Origin: Herbaspirillum sp. 3R11
GTDB taxonomy: Bacteria; Pseudomonadota; Gammaproteobacteria; Burkholderiales; Burkholderiaceae_D
DNA length: 64,000 nt
Direction of reading: 5' to 3'
NCBI RefSeq assembly: GCF_004563925.1
Contig: NZ_SPNJ01000004.1
Span: 649,409 to 713,408, forward strand
Position 1 is the first letter of the stretch; the number at the start of each line of letters is the position of its first letter. The translations under genes were made by a program, and so were the position numbers. Under the pieces are notes generated by a model. It was not told the DNA's origin. It ran no database searches and worked only from the letters and a program-made list of their open reading frames with translations. This document shows, in pieces, positions 46,884 through 56,318 of the stretch.

Positions 46884-47753
46884 ATGCGTTCTTTCGACGG
46901 TATCTGGATTCCCCTGGTCACGCCCTTCCACGACGGCAAGATCGATTTCCCCGCTTTGCAGGCGCTGGCGCGCAGCATGTCCGACGCCGGCGTGTCCGGC
47001 CTGGTCGCCTGCGGCTCGACCGCAGAAGCGGCCGCACTCGACGACGCTGAACAACTGGCCGTGCTCGATGCCATCCTCGATGCAGTGCCGGGCTGTCCGG
47101 TGGTGATGGGCCTGGCCGGCAATCGCCAGGTCGCGATGCTGGAGAAGATGCAGAAAATCCAGCAGCGCCCGGTCGCGGGATTGCTGATTCCGGCGCCGTA
47201 TTACATCCGCCCTTCGCAGGAAGGCCTGCGCGCGTTTTACCTGGCCATGGCCGACGCCGCCGAAGCCCCGGTGATCGTCTACAACATCCCCTACCGCAGC
47301 GGCGTCAACATCGATGCCGCCACCATCCTCGCGCTTGCCGACCATGAACGCATCGTCGCCGTCAAGGATTGCGGCGGCGGCGCAGCGGCCACCATGGACC
47401 TGATCGCGCATGGCGGTTTGCAAATTCTGGCGGGAGAAGACGAACAGATTTTCACCACGCTATGTCTCGGCGGCAGCGGCGCAATCACGGCGGCGGCGCA
47501 CATCCGTCCCGACCTGTTCGTGCGCGTGGCGCAGCTGGTGCAGGCACAGCGTCTGGTCGAAGCGCGTGAACAATTTTATGAATTACTGCCGCTGATCCGC
47601 CTGCTGTTCGCCGAGCCGAATCCGGCCGTGATCAAGACCGCGCTGGCCATGATGGGCATGCTGCGCGACGAATTGCGCGCACCGATGCTGGCAAGCTCGC
47701 CGGCGCTGCACGACGGCTTACGCCGCGAGTTGTCGCGGCTCGGTTGCCTGTAG
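46884..47753 (+). CDS. Dihydrodipicolinate synthase-family aldolase (DapA-like)
   Basis: 289 aa TIM barrel. Pyruvate-binding loop ACGSTAEAAAL (family GTTGE), catalytic Tyr in VYNIPYRSG near residue 133 and the Schiff-base Lys in IVAVKDCGG near residue 160. It could be 4-hydroxy-tetrahydrodipicolinate synthase for lysine, but beta-proteobacteria usually have a separate dapA, and a lone family member next to LysR may act on another keto acid. GGAGAGCAGCA precedes the ATG. It converges on the LysR gene with only 7 bases between the stops. Confidence 0.82.
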   Translation: MRSFDGIWIPLVTPFHDGKIDFPALQALARSMSDAGVSGLVACGSTAEAAALDDAEQLAVLDAILDAVPGCPVVMGLAGNRQVAMLEKMQKIQQRPVAGLLIPAPYYIRPSQEGLRAFYLAMADAAEAPVIVYNIPYRSGVNIDAATILALADHERIVAVKDCGGGAAATMDLIAHGGLQILAGEDEQIFTTLCLGGSGAITAAAHIRPDLFVRVAQLVQAQRLVEAREQFYELLPLIRLLFAEPNPAVIKTALAMMGMLRDELRAPMLASSPALHDGLRRELSRLGCL

Positions 47754-47760
47754 CGTCCGG

Positions 47761-48699
47761 CTAGGGCAAACCCGTCACGGCGGCGCCGCTGGCGATACCC
47801 TGCTCGCGCAGGATGTCGGCCAGGCTGCTGCGAAAGCGCAGCAGCGGCGCCGCCAGACGGCCGCTGGCCAAACCCGGCGCATGCACCAGCCAGACGCCCA
47901 TGCCGTTGTCGAACTCGGGCACGGCCAGCACGCGGATCTGCTTGCGGAAAGCGCTGCGCTTGAGCGCGCTCGGCGTGGTGATGCCGATGCCGACGCCGCG
48001 CGCCACCAGCGACAATTGCAGCTCGGCGCCGAAGGCTTCGACCGCCACCGTGAACGGTTGGTGGCGCGCTTCGACTGCCAGCCGGATCGCGCTGCGCAGG
48101 CCGCAACCATCCTGATTGAGCACCCATGAATGCTGCGCCAGTTCGGTCAGCGTGAGTTCGCCGCGCGGCAGCTTCAGCGACTTCCCTGCCACGACCAGAG
48201 CCGGCTCGCGGCCCAGCTTGTGAACCTGGAAGCGCTCCGGCGGCGGCACGCCGTCGGGCACGATGATGGCGGCAGCATCGATCACGTTTTTCTCCAGCAT
48301 CTCCATCAAACCGGGTGACCAGGCGGCGGTCACGCGCACGCTCAGCTTCGGGAATTCGGTGCGCAGGCAATCGAGCGGTGTGGTCAATGCGGCCTCCGAC
48401 AAAAACGGCGGCACGCCCAGGCGAAGTTCACCGATGGCGTCGGCATGCGGCGACACGCGATCGATCATGTCGTCGACTGAAGCCAGCACGCGGCGACCCA
48501 TTTCGTAGACATCGCGTCCGGCCGATGTCGGCTTGAGCGGCTTGGATTGGCGATCCAGCAGCTCGACGCCAAGCATGCTTTCCAGGCTTTGCACCCGGCG
48601 CGTGATGCCCGGCTGCGTCAGATGCAATCGCGTGGCGGCGGCGACGATGGAGCCGGTTTCAATGACGGCGACGTAGGCTTGCAGGTCTCGCGTGTTCAA
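47761..48699 (-). CDS. LysR-family transcriptional regulator
   Basis: 312 aa. HTH in residues 1-60 (DLQAYVAVIETGSIVAAATR, then LTQPGITRRVQSLE), effector domain with LRLGVPPFLSEAALTTPL and LSLVARGVGIGITTPSALK. It is divergent from the MFS gene at 48808. A pair of direct repeats in the spacer is the likely binding site, so the MFS gene is the probable target. Effector unknown. Confidence 0.9.
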   Translation of the reverse strand: MNTRDLQAYVAVIETGSIVAAATRLHLTQPGITRRVQSLESMLGVELLDRQSKPLKPTSAGRDVYEMGRRVLASVDDMIDRVSPHADAIGELRLGVPPFLSEAALTTPLDCLRTEFPKLSVRVTAAWSPGLMEMLEKNVIDAAAIIVPDGVPPPERFQVHKLGREPALVVAGKSLKLPRGELTLTELAQHSWVLNQDGCGLRSAIRLAVEARHQPFTVAVEAFGAELQLSLVARGVGIGITTPSALKRSAFRKQIRVLAVPEFDNGMGVWLVHAPGLASGRLAAPLLRFRSSLADILREQGIASGAAVTGLP

Positions 48700-48706
48700 A
48701 ACAATC

Positions 48707-48746
48707 TCGCATAGTGTTTATGATAATAATTCAATTGTCGCATAGT
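48707..48746. promoter_or_regulatory. Direct repeats in the LysR-MFS spacer
   Basis: TCGCATAGT occurs at 48707-48715 and again at 48738-48746, each preceded by CAAT. The copies are 31 bases apart, close to three helix turns, in an AT-rich divergent promoter region. This fits a LysR recognition/activation site pair. Confidence 0.55.
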
Positions 48747-48807
48747 TAGCCGCTACCTATACTGGCCTCCCGCAACATCTACAGCATCAGCAACACCTGG
48801 AGCCGCC

Positions 48808-50055
48808 ATGGAACAATGCAGCAAGCTTTCCCCACCGCCTGCGAAGATCGTCGCACCGGCAACGCACATGAGCGCGGCGATGACGCTGCTGTTCGCTGCG
48901 GCGGTCGGCGTGATCGTCACCAATCTCTACGCCGTGCAACCGCTGCTGGCCGCCATCGGCGTGACCATGCACATCCCCGGCGGCGCCATCGGCCTGATCG
49001 CGATGCTGCCGCTGCTCGGCTATACCTGCGGCCAGTTCCTGATCGTGCCGCTGAGCGATCTGCATGAAAATCGCCGCCTCATCGTGCGGCTGCTGGCGGG
49101 CTGCGCCGCCTGTCTGGGCATCGCCATGTTCAGCGCGCAAACCTGGTTGTTCCTGACGGCGATTTTCCTGGCCGGCGTCTTGTCGAGCGCGATCCAGATG
49201 CTGGTGCCGATGGCGGCCTTCATGAGCGAGGAAGCGCATCGCGGCCGCGTGATTGGCAACGTCATGAGCGGCCTGATGCTGGGGATCATGCTGTCGCGAC
49301 CGGTGGCCGGCTGGCTGGCGAGTGTGGCCGGGTGGCGTACCGTGTACGGCTTGCTGGCGCTGATCGTGGCGCTGCTGGCGCTGGTGCTGTCGCGCGTATT
49401 GCCGGAACGTCATCCGCAACAAACCCAAGGTTATCGCGACATCCTGAAATCGCTGTGGCAATTGCTGTGCAGCGAGCGCGTCCTGCAATACGGCGCGCTG
49501 ACCGGCGCGCTCAGCATGGCGGCGTACATGTCTTACTGGACCACGGTGGCGCTGTTGCTGGTGCAGCAACCATTTTCACTTGGCGCAGGCGGCATCGCCG
49601 TGTTCGCATTGGTCGGCGCCAGTGCCGTGTGCGCGACCCCGTTCGCAGGCCGGGCCGGCGATCGCGGCCGTGGCCGCTTGGCGTCCCATGTCAGTCATCT
49701 GGCGATGCTGGCGGCGGCCTTGATCGCAGGCGTTGCCGGCAGCGGCTGGGGCGGCTTCGACGTCCATGCGCACGCAGGCCTGGCGCTGGTGCTGCTAGGT
49801 GTCGCCGCCATCCTGCTGGACGGCGGCGTGGCGGCCGACCAGACGCTGGAACGCCGCAAGATCAACCTGCTGTCGCCACAATTGCGCGGCCGCCTGAATG
49901 GCCTGTTCGTCGGCTTCCTGTTTATCGGCGGCGCGATCGGCGCAGCGCTGTCCGGATTGGCGTGGAAGCTTGGCGGCTGGAGCGCGGTGTGCCTGCTGCA
50001 ATTGCTGTTCTCCGCGACGATCACCGGCTTGGCATACGGACAACGTGGTCGCTGA
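48808..50055 (+). CDS. MFS transporter
   Basis: 415 aa with twelve membrane helices. The front AAAVGVIVTNLYAVQPLLAA resembles sugar-efflux/YgaY-type MFS carriers, and the loop after helix 2 is LSDLHENRRLIV instead of the usual GRRK motif. The later loop AGDRGRGRLASHV has the second motif A. Divergent from the LysR gene, which probably regulates it. GGAGCCGCC precedes the ATG. Substrate unknown. Confidence 0.82.
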   Translation: MEQCSKLSPPPAKIVAPATHMSAAMTLLFAAAVGVIVTNLYAVQPLLAAIGVTMHIPGGAIGLIAMLPLLGYTCGQFLIVPLSDLHENRRLIVRLLAGCAACLGIAMFSAQTWLFLTAIFLAGVLSSAIQMLVPMAAFMSEEAHRGRVIGNVMSGLMLGIMLSRPVAGWLASVAGWRTVYGLLALIVALLALVLSRVLPERHPQQTQGYRDILKSLWQLLCSERVLQYGALTGALSMAAYMSYWTTVALLLVQQPFSLGAGGIAVFALVGASAVCATPFAGRAGDRGRGRLASHVSHLAMLAAALIAGVAGSGWGGFDVHAHAGLALVLLGVAAILLDGGVAADQTLERRKINLLSPQLRGRLNGLFVGFLFIGGAIGAALSGLAWKLGGWSAVCLLQLLFSATITGLAYGQRGR

Positions 50056-50149
50056 ACCTGATGCGCTGTTACAAATCGCCAACATGCGGCGGCGAACCAA
50101 GGCTTGCACGTCTCGTCATACCTTTATCGCAATCTGTCGAGGAGGTAAC

Positions 50150-51004
50150 GTGGCAAGCCAGGAATCGCAGCAACCGCACCAACCGCATCAACATTACCAA
50201 CCGCGCTGGCGCATCGCCGATCTGGATTTTTCGCGCATCGATCTGCAGCGCGTACGTCACGATGAAAACACCTTCTACCTGGTGACCTGCGCCTCGTTCG
50301 TCGAAAGCGGCTCCGATCTGTATACCCACAACCTGATCGACTTCTTCCATGACAACGAGGAAGTGGCGACCTGGCTGCGTGAGCAATGGGAAGTGGAAGA
50401 GTTGCAGCACGGCGCGGCCTTACGCGCCTACGTCGGGCACGTCTGGCCCGAATTCGACTGGCAACAAGCCTACGACAGCTTTCTCGCCGAGTACGCGGGC
50501 TACTGCAAGGTCGAACTGCTGGAGCCGACCAAGGCGCTGGAGATGGCGGCGCGCTGCGTGGTCGAGACCGGCACCGCCACCTATTACCGCGCGCTGTCGC
50601 GCAGCGTGCAGGAACCGGTGCTGCAGGAACTGGCGGCGCGCATCTCCAACGACGAGGTCAATCACTACAAGCATTTCTATCAATACTTCCGCCAGTACCG
50701 TCGGCGCGAAGGCATCGGCCGCTCGCGCGTGCTGGGTACGCTGAGCCGCCGCACGCTGGAAATGCGCAACGAGGACGCCGACTGCGCCATCCGCCATGCG
50801 CTGAAATTCCGCGATCCGGCGCGCGCCGACGACGTCGCCTTTATAAGAGAGCTGAGCGCGCGCATGAGCGCCACCGTGCGCACCAATTTGACGCCGGACA
50901 TGACGTTGAAGATGATTTTGCGTCCCTTGGAGCTGCCGCCCAAGGTGCAAAGCTGGGTGCAATATCCGATCCGTCAACTGATGCATTACGTGTTTTTGCG
51001 CTAA
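50150..51004 (+). CDS. Ferritin-like di-iron domain protein, function unknown
   Basis: 284 aa from a GTG; a perfect AGGAGGTAAC five bases upstream decides this start over earlier ATG codons. Helical bundle with two di-iron ExxH motifs: EELQH in REQWEVEELQHGAALRAYV (near residue 85) and EVNHY in RISNDEVNHYKHF (near 170), with further Glu in YCKVELLEPTKALE and VVETGTATYY. That ligand set matches acyl-ACP-desaturase/rubrerythrin-like ferritin folds. The C-terminal third is basic and less conserved-looking. It could be an oxidase, desaturase-like enzyme or iron/peroxide handling protein. Confidence 0.7.
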   Translation: MASQESQQPHQPHQHYQPRWRIADLDFSRIDLQRVRHDENTFYLVTCASFVESGSDLYTHNLIDFFHDNEEVATWLREQWEVEELQHGAALRAYVGHVWPEFDWQQAYDSFLAEYAGYCKVELLEPTKALEMAARCVVETGTATYYRALSRSVQEPVLQELAARISNDEVNHYKHFYQYFRQYRRREGIGRSRVLGTLSRRTLEMRNEDADCAIRHALKFRDPARADDVAFIRELSARMSATVRTNLTPDMTLKMILRPLELPPKVQSWVQYPIRQLMHYVFLR

Positions 51005-51022
51005 AAGCAAACACCAGTCCGC

Positions 51023-51049
51023 CGATTTGCGCCGTTTTGGGGCAAATCG
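51023..51049 (+). promoter_or_regulatory. Upstream dyad, possible second NtrC-type site
   Basis: CGATTTGCGCC and GGGGCAAATCG are complementary at 10 of 11 positions across GTTTT. The core TTGCGCC-N5-GGGGCAA resembles the NtrC pattern TGCACC-N5-GGTGCA with one change per arm. A third GCAAATCG follows at 51052-51059. Confidence 0.4.
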
Positions 51050-51089
51050 TCGCAAATCGCACGACAACGCACCGACTCCATTTTCATCA

Positions 51090-51104
51090 TCACTAAAATG
51101 GTGC
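51090..51104 (+). promoter_or_regulatory. Putative NtrC enhancer site
   Basis: TCACTAAAATGGTGC matches the NtrC consensus GCACCAAAATGGTGC at 13 of 15 positions. It lies about 60-75 bases upstream of the sigma54 promoter, a normal enhancer distance. Confidence 0.7.
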
Positions 51105-51164
51105 GATAGCGCGCGTCCGCTTCTGCAAAGCCGGAAAAATCGAGAGAGATTGACGAATTGTCAT

Positions 51165-51180
51165 TGGCACGCATTCTGCT
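51165..51180 (+). promoter_or_regulatory. Sigma54 (RpoN) promoter of the urea transporter operon
   Basis: TGGCACGCATTCTGCT fits TGGCACG-N4-TTGCW: the -24 GG and -12 GC are exactly 12 bases apart, with a single change (CTGCT for TTGCT). It lies about 60 bases before the urtA start. Together with the NtrC-like site it indicates nitrogen-limitation control. Confidence 0.82.
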
Positions 51181-51238
51181 AAAGCAGGAAGGCAGTCAAC
51201 AAACTCTCATTGATTCTTCTAACTGTAGGGAGCACTTC

Positions 51239-52492
51239 ATGTCACGTCGCACTATCCTAAAAGCAACAGCACTCGGCGCGTTCGCACTTGCAGCATCCTC
51301 CTGGCTCCCCGCCGCGTTCGCCGCGGACACCATCAAGGTCGGCATCCTGCATTCGCTGTCGGGCACCATGGCCATCTCCGAAACATCGCTCAAAGATGTG
51401 GCGCTGATGACGATCGATGAAATCAACGCCAATGGCGGCGTCATGGGCAAGAAGCTCGAGCCCGTGATCGTTGACCCAGCATCCAACTGGCCTCTGTTCG
51501 CTGAAAAAGCGCGCCAGCTGATTTCGCAAGACAAGGTTTCCGTCGTGTTCGGCTGCTGGACTTCGGTCTCGCGCAAGTCTGTCCTCCCGGTCTTCAAGGA
51601 ATTGAACAGCCTGTTGTTCTACCCTGTGCAATATGAAGGCGAAGAGCTGGAAAAGAACGTCTTCTACACCGGCGCAGCGCCTAACCAGCAAGCCATCCCT
51701 GCCACCGAATACCTGATGTCGAAAGAAGGCGGCGGCGCCAAGCGTTTCGTCCTGCTGGGCACCGACTATGTGTACCCACGCACGACCAACAAGATTCTGC
51801 GCGCCTTCCTGCATAGCAAGGGCGTGAAGGATTCCGACATTGATGAAGTCTACACACCGTTCGGTCACTCCGATTACCAGACCATCGTCGCCAACATCAA
51901 GAAGTTCGCAGCCGGCGGCAAGACTGCAGTGATCTCGACCATCAACGGCGACTCCAACGTGCCGTTCTACAAGGAACTGGGCAATGCCGGCCTGAAGGCG
52001 ACCGACGTGCCTGTCGTGGCGTTCTCGGTGGGTGAAGAAGAACTGCGCGGCGTTGACGCAAAACCGCTGGTCGGCCATCTGGCTGCCTGGAACTACTTCG
52101 AATCCGTGAAGAACCCGGTCAACACCGCCTTCATCAAGAAGTGGAAAGCCTACGCCAAGGCCAAGGGTCTGCCGAACGCCGACACCGTCGTGACCAACGA
52201 TCCGATGGAAGCGACTTACGTCGGTATCTACATGTGGAAGCAAGCAGTTGAAAAAGCCAAGACCACCGACACCGACAAGGTGATCGCAGCGATGGGCGGC
52301 CAGACCTTCAAGGCGCCGTCCGGTTACACGCTGGAAATGGACAAGACCAACCATCACCTGCACAAACCAGTGATGATCGGCGAAATCAAGGCCGACGGTC
52401 AGTTCAACGTGGTCAACAAGACCAAGACCACCATCCGTGCGCAACCATGGAGCCCATACATCCCGGGCAACGAGAGCAAGCAAAAGATGTAA
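51239..52492 (+). CDS. urtA: Urea ABC transporter substrate-binding protein UrtA
   Basis: 417 aa. Start fixed by AGGGAG before the ATG. The signal peptide starts MSRRTILKA, a twin-arginine (SRRxxLK) motif, and ends near PAAFAAD. Mature UrtA landmarks: VGILHSLSGTMAISETSLKD, FGCWTSVSRKSVLPVF, LLFYPVQYEGEE, GTDYVYPRTTNKI and NDPMEATYVGIYMWKQA. It captures urea or short amides in the periplasm. First gene of the sigma54-driven operon; a structured 205-base spacer separates it from urtB. Confidence 0.96.
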   Translation: MSRRTILKATALGAFALAASSWLPAAFAADTIKVGILHSLSGTMAISETSLKDVALMTIDEINANGGVMGKKLEPVIVDPASNWPLFAEKARQLISQDKVSVVFGCWTSVSRKSVLPVFKELNSLLFYPVQYEGEELEKNVFYTGAAPNQQAIPATEYLMSKEGGGAKRFVLLGTDYVYPRTTNKILRAFLHSKGVKDSDIDEVYTPFGHSDYQTIVANIKKFAAGGKTAVISTINGDSNVPFYKELGNAGLKATDVPVVAFSVGEEELRGVDAKPLVGHLAAWNYFESVKNPVNTAFIKKWKAYAKAKGLPNADTVVTNDPMEATYVGIYMWKQAVEKAKTTDTDKVIAAMGGQTFKAPSGYTLEMDKTNHHLHKPVMIGEIKADGQFNVVNKTKTTIRAQPWSPYIPGNESKQKM

Positions 52493-52529
52493 TGCAGTCG
52501 CTTGCCATGTTTGGTTAGCTGAGCAGTCC

Positions 52530-52552
52530 CCGCTGCATGTTCCATGCAGCGG
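52530..52552 (+). promoter_or_regulatory. First stem-loop between urtA and urtB
   Basis: CCGCTGCATG and CATGCAGCGG form an exact 10-bp stem with a 3-base loop, 37 bases after the urtA stop. No long T-run. Likely an mRNA-stability or partial-termination element that keeps binding protein in excess. Confidence 0.6.
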
Positions 52553-52563
52553 TTTGCAAGACC

Positions 52564-52597
52564 TTGCACCGGGCGTCCGACATCCCGTCCGGTGCAA
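52564..52597 (+). promoter_or_regulatory. Second stem-loop between urtA and urtB
   Basis: TTGCACCGG pairs exactly with CCGGTGCAA over a 16-base loop. The arms contain TGCACC and GGTGCA, the NtrC half sites, but at too wide a spacing for a normal NtrC site, so an RNA role is more likely. Confidence 0.5.
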
Positions 52598-52697
52598 TCA
52601 CTGCGGCGGTTCCATCTCCGGAATCGCATGCATGAATCTCAGATAAGCGTCGTGAGACCGACTTTCTTTCCGTCTTGCCTTGCCACCGAAAAGAACC

Positions 52698-54314
52698 ATG
52701 AGACTTCTCCCCAAGATAATTACGTCCGCCTTGCTGACAGGCTGGCTGTGCACCCAGGCGATCAGCGCGCATGCCGCGATCGATCCGGCGCTGCTCAAGC
52801 CGCTGGCCGGCGACGACCCTGATGCGCGCATCGCCGCCGTCACGCAGATTGCTGCGCTGGCCAATGCCGACGCGCAAAAGATCCTCAACGCCATCAACAG
52901 CGATGCCCTGTACGCCACGCCTGCCGGCGACGTGCTGATCATCGAAGACAGCGACGCCTTCAATCCCGCCACCGACAAGACCGGCCCGGCGCCGGACGAC
53001 GCCGAAGGTATCACCGTCAACAATCGCCTGCGCGGCGTGGTCGAAGGCGCCTTGTCCGGCCTCAAGCTGTTCTCGCCGGACCGCGCTACGCGCCTGACTG
53101 CCGCGACCGAATTGCTGAAGACCGCCGACGCCGCACAGACGCCGCTGATCAGCAAGGCGCTCGCTGCCGAGAAAGATCCGCAAATCCAGGAAGTGTTGAA
53201 GCAAGTCGTCGCCACCGCCAACCTGCATGCGCCTGACGCAGCCGCACGCAAGGCCGCCGTCAAAGCGCTGGCCGACACCACCAACGCCAACCTGAAACCG
53301 GTGCTGGAACAGATGCTGGCCAAGAATCCCGACGGCAGCTATGTTGAACCCGACGAAGGCGTGCGCATCGAAGCAGTCCGCACGATGTCGGCACTGGACC
53401 GCCACCTGTCCATCACTGAATTCGTCGGCAAGCTGTTCTACGGCGTCTCGCTGGGCAGCGTGCTGCTGCTGGCCGCGCTCGGCCTGGCGATCACCTTCGG
53501 CCTGATGGGCATCATCAACATGGCGCACGGCGAACTGCTGATGATCGGCGCCTACACGACTTACGTGTGCCAGCTGGTGTTCCGCAAATTCTTCCCGGGC
53601 GCGATTGACGCCTACATCGTGGTCGCGTTGCCGGCCGCCTTCATCGTTGCAGCAGCCGTCGGCATTGCGCTGGAACGCCTGGTGATTCGCTGGCTCTACG
53701 GCCGCCCACTCGAAACCCTGCTGTGCACCTGGGGCATCAGCCTGATGCTGATGCAGGCCGTGCGTTCCATCTTCGGCGCGCAAAACGTCGAAGTCGCCAA
53801 TCCGAGCTGGATGTCGGGCGGCATCACGGTGCTGGGTTCGCTGGTGCTGTCGTACAACCGCATAGTGATCATCTTCTTCGCGCTGTTCGTGGTGTTCGCG
53901 GTGTGGCTGATCCTGAACAAGACTCGCCTCGGCCTGTTCGTGCGCGCAGTCACGCAAAACCGCCGCATGGCCGATTGCGTGGGCGTCTCGACCGGCAAGA
54001 TCGACATGATGACCTTCGGCCTCGGCTGCGGCATCGCCGGTCTCGGCGGCGTGGCCTTGTCGCAGCTTGGCAATGTCGGCCCCGACCTCGGCCAGGGTTA
54101 CATCGTCGACTCCTTCATGGTGGTGGTGCTGGGCGGCGTCGGCCAACTGGCGGGCACCGTGATCGCCGCGTTCGGTCTGGGCGAGGTGAACAAATTCCTG
54201 GAGCCGGTCGCCGGCGCCGTGCTGGCCAAGATCGCCATCCTCGTGTTCATCATCGTGTTTATCCAAAAGCGCCCGCAAGGCCTGTTTGCACTGAAAGGCA
54301 GGAGCGTGGAATGA
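52698..54314 (+). CDS. urtB: Urea ABC transporter permease UrtB
   Basis: 538 aa. Signal-peptide-like start (IITSALLTGWLCTQAISAHA), then a periplasmic region to about 240 with helical repeats that begin AAIDPALLKPLAGDD and recur with ATELLKTADAAQ and RKAAVKALADTT, a HEAT-like arrangement. The permease domain follows (LGLAITFGLMGIINMAHGEL, then QNRRMADCVGVSTGKIDMMTF). The long N-terminal domain is usual in Gram-negative UrtB but its role is unknown. ATG at 52698 is preferred to a TTG 18 bases earlier. The stop overlaps urtC by ATGA. Confidence 0.95.
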   Translation: MRLLPKIITSALLTGWLCTQAISAHAAIDPALLKPLAGDDPDARIAAVTQIAALANADAQKILNAINSDALYATPAGDVLIIEDSDAFNPATDKTGPAPDDAEGITVNNRLRGVVEGALSGLKLFSPDRATRLTAATELLKTADAAQTPLISKALAAEKDPQIQEVLKQVVATANLHAPDAAARKAAVKALADTTNANLKPVLEQMLAKNPDGSYVEPDEGVRIEAVRTMSALDRHLSITEFVGKLFYGVSLGSVLLLAALGLAITFGLMGIINMAHGELLMIGAYTTYVCQLVFRKFFPGAIDAYIVVALPAAFIVAAAVGIALERLVIRWLYGRPLETLLCTWGISLMLMQAVRSIFGAQNVEVANPSWMSGGITVLGSLVLSYNRIVIIFFALFVVFAVWLILNKTRLGLFVRAVTQNRRMADCVGVSTGKIDMMTFGLGCGIAGLGGVALSQLGNVGPDLGQGYIVDSFMVVVLGGVGQLAGTVIAAFGLGEVNKFLEPVAGAVLAKIAILVFIIVFIQKRPQGLFALKGRSVE

Positions 54315-55431
54315 GTACCCTCAATCTCCCATTGAAACCTTCGCTGTTTTCGCGTCCGGCCTGGATCGGGATCGTGGTCTTTACCGTGATCCTCGGGCTG
54401 CTGCCGATCTTGAATCTGCTTCTCCCGGCCGGCCATCCGCTGTCCATCTCCAGCTACACCATCGCGCTGATCGGCAAGTTCATGTGCTACGCGATGGCGG
54501 CGCTGGCGCTGGATCTGGTGTGGGGCTACACCGGCATCCTGTCGCTCGGCCACGGCGTGTTCTTCGCGCTGGGCGGCTATGCGCACGGCATGTACCTGAT
54601 GCGCGCCATCGGCCACGACGGCGTGTATCAGAGCGACCTGCCGGACTTCATGGTGTTCCTCAACTGGAAAGCCTATCCGTGGTACTGGTGGATGACCGAG
54701 CACTTCTGGTTCGCCATGCTGCTGGTGGTGCTGGTGCCTGGCGTGCTGGCCTTCGTGTTCGGTTACTTCGCCTTCCGTTCGCGCATCAAGGGCGTGTACT
54801 TCTCGATCATCACGCAAGCGATGACCTTCGCCTTCATGCTGCTGTTCTTCCGCAATGACACCGGCTTCGGCGGCAACAACGGTTTCACCGACTTCAAGCG
54901 CATCCTCGGCTACACCATCACGGCGCCGTCGACCAAGGCGGTGCTGTACCTGGTGACGCTGGCCTTCCTGCTCGGCTCGCTGCTGCTGTGCCGCGCCATC
55001 GTGACGTCGAAGCTGGGCCGCGTGCTGCAGGGCGTGCGTGACTCCGAATCGCGGCTGATGTTCATCGGCTACAACCCGCTGTGGTTCAAGCTGTTCGTGT
55101 GGACCTTGTCGGCGGTGTTGTGCGGCATTGCCGGTGCGCTGTATGTGCCGCAGGTCGGCATCATCAACCCGTCGGAAATGTCGCCGGCCAACTCGATTGA
55201 AATGGTGATCTGGGCCGCCGTCGGCGGACGTGGTTCGCTGATCGGCCCGATCATCGGCGCGTTCACCGTCAACGGTCTGAAGAGCTGGTTCACCGCCGCC
55301 TTCCCGGATCTGTGGCTGTTTGCACTGGGTCTGATCTTTATCCTGGTGACGCTGTTCCTGCCGCAAGGCATTCTGGGACTGGTCAAGAAACTCAAGAAGC
55401 AAGACCCGAAAGATCGCATCAAGGAGGCCGC

Positions 55432-55435
<4 letters not shown>
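54311..55435 (+). CDS. urtC: Urea ABC transporter permease UrtC
   Basis: 374 aa with about ten membrane helices. ALDLVWGYTGILSLGHGVFF and GGYAHGMYLMRAIG are UrtC hallmarks; the cytoplasmic EAA-like loop is LQGVRDSESRLMFIGYN. Start overlaps the urtB stop, and its own stop overlaps urtD by 4 bases, so the three are translationally coupled. It forms the urea channel with UrtB. Confidence 0.96.
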
Positions 55436-56286
<851 letters not shown>

Positions 56287-56318
56287 GAGTAGCGCTCTAA
56301 ACCCGGGACGAGAAGAAT

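Noticed and set aside
52564..52597. NtrC binding site between urtA and urtB
   Set aside because: It has TGCACC and GGTGCA half sites, but they are about 20 bases apart rather than 5, and the sequence makes a better RNA hairpin.
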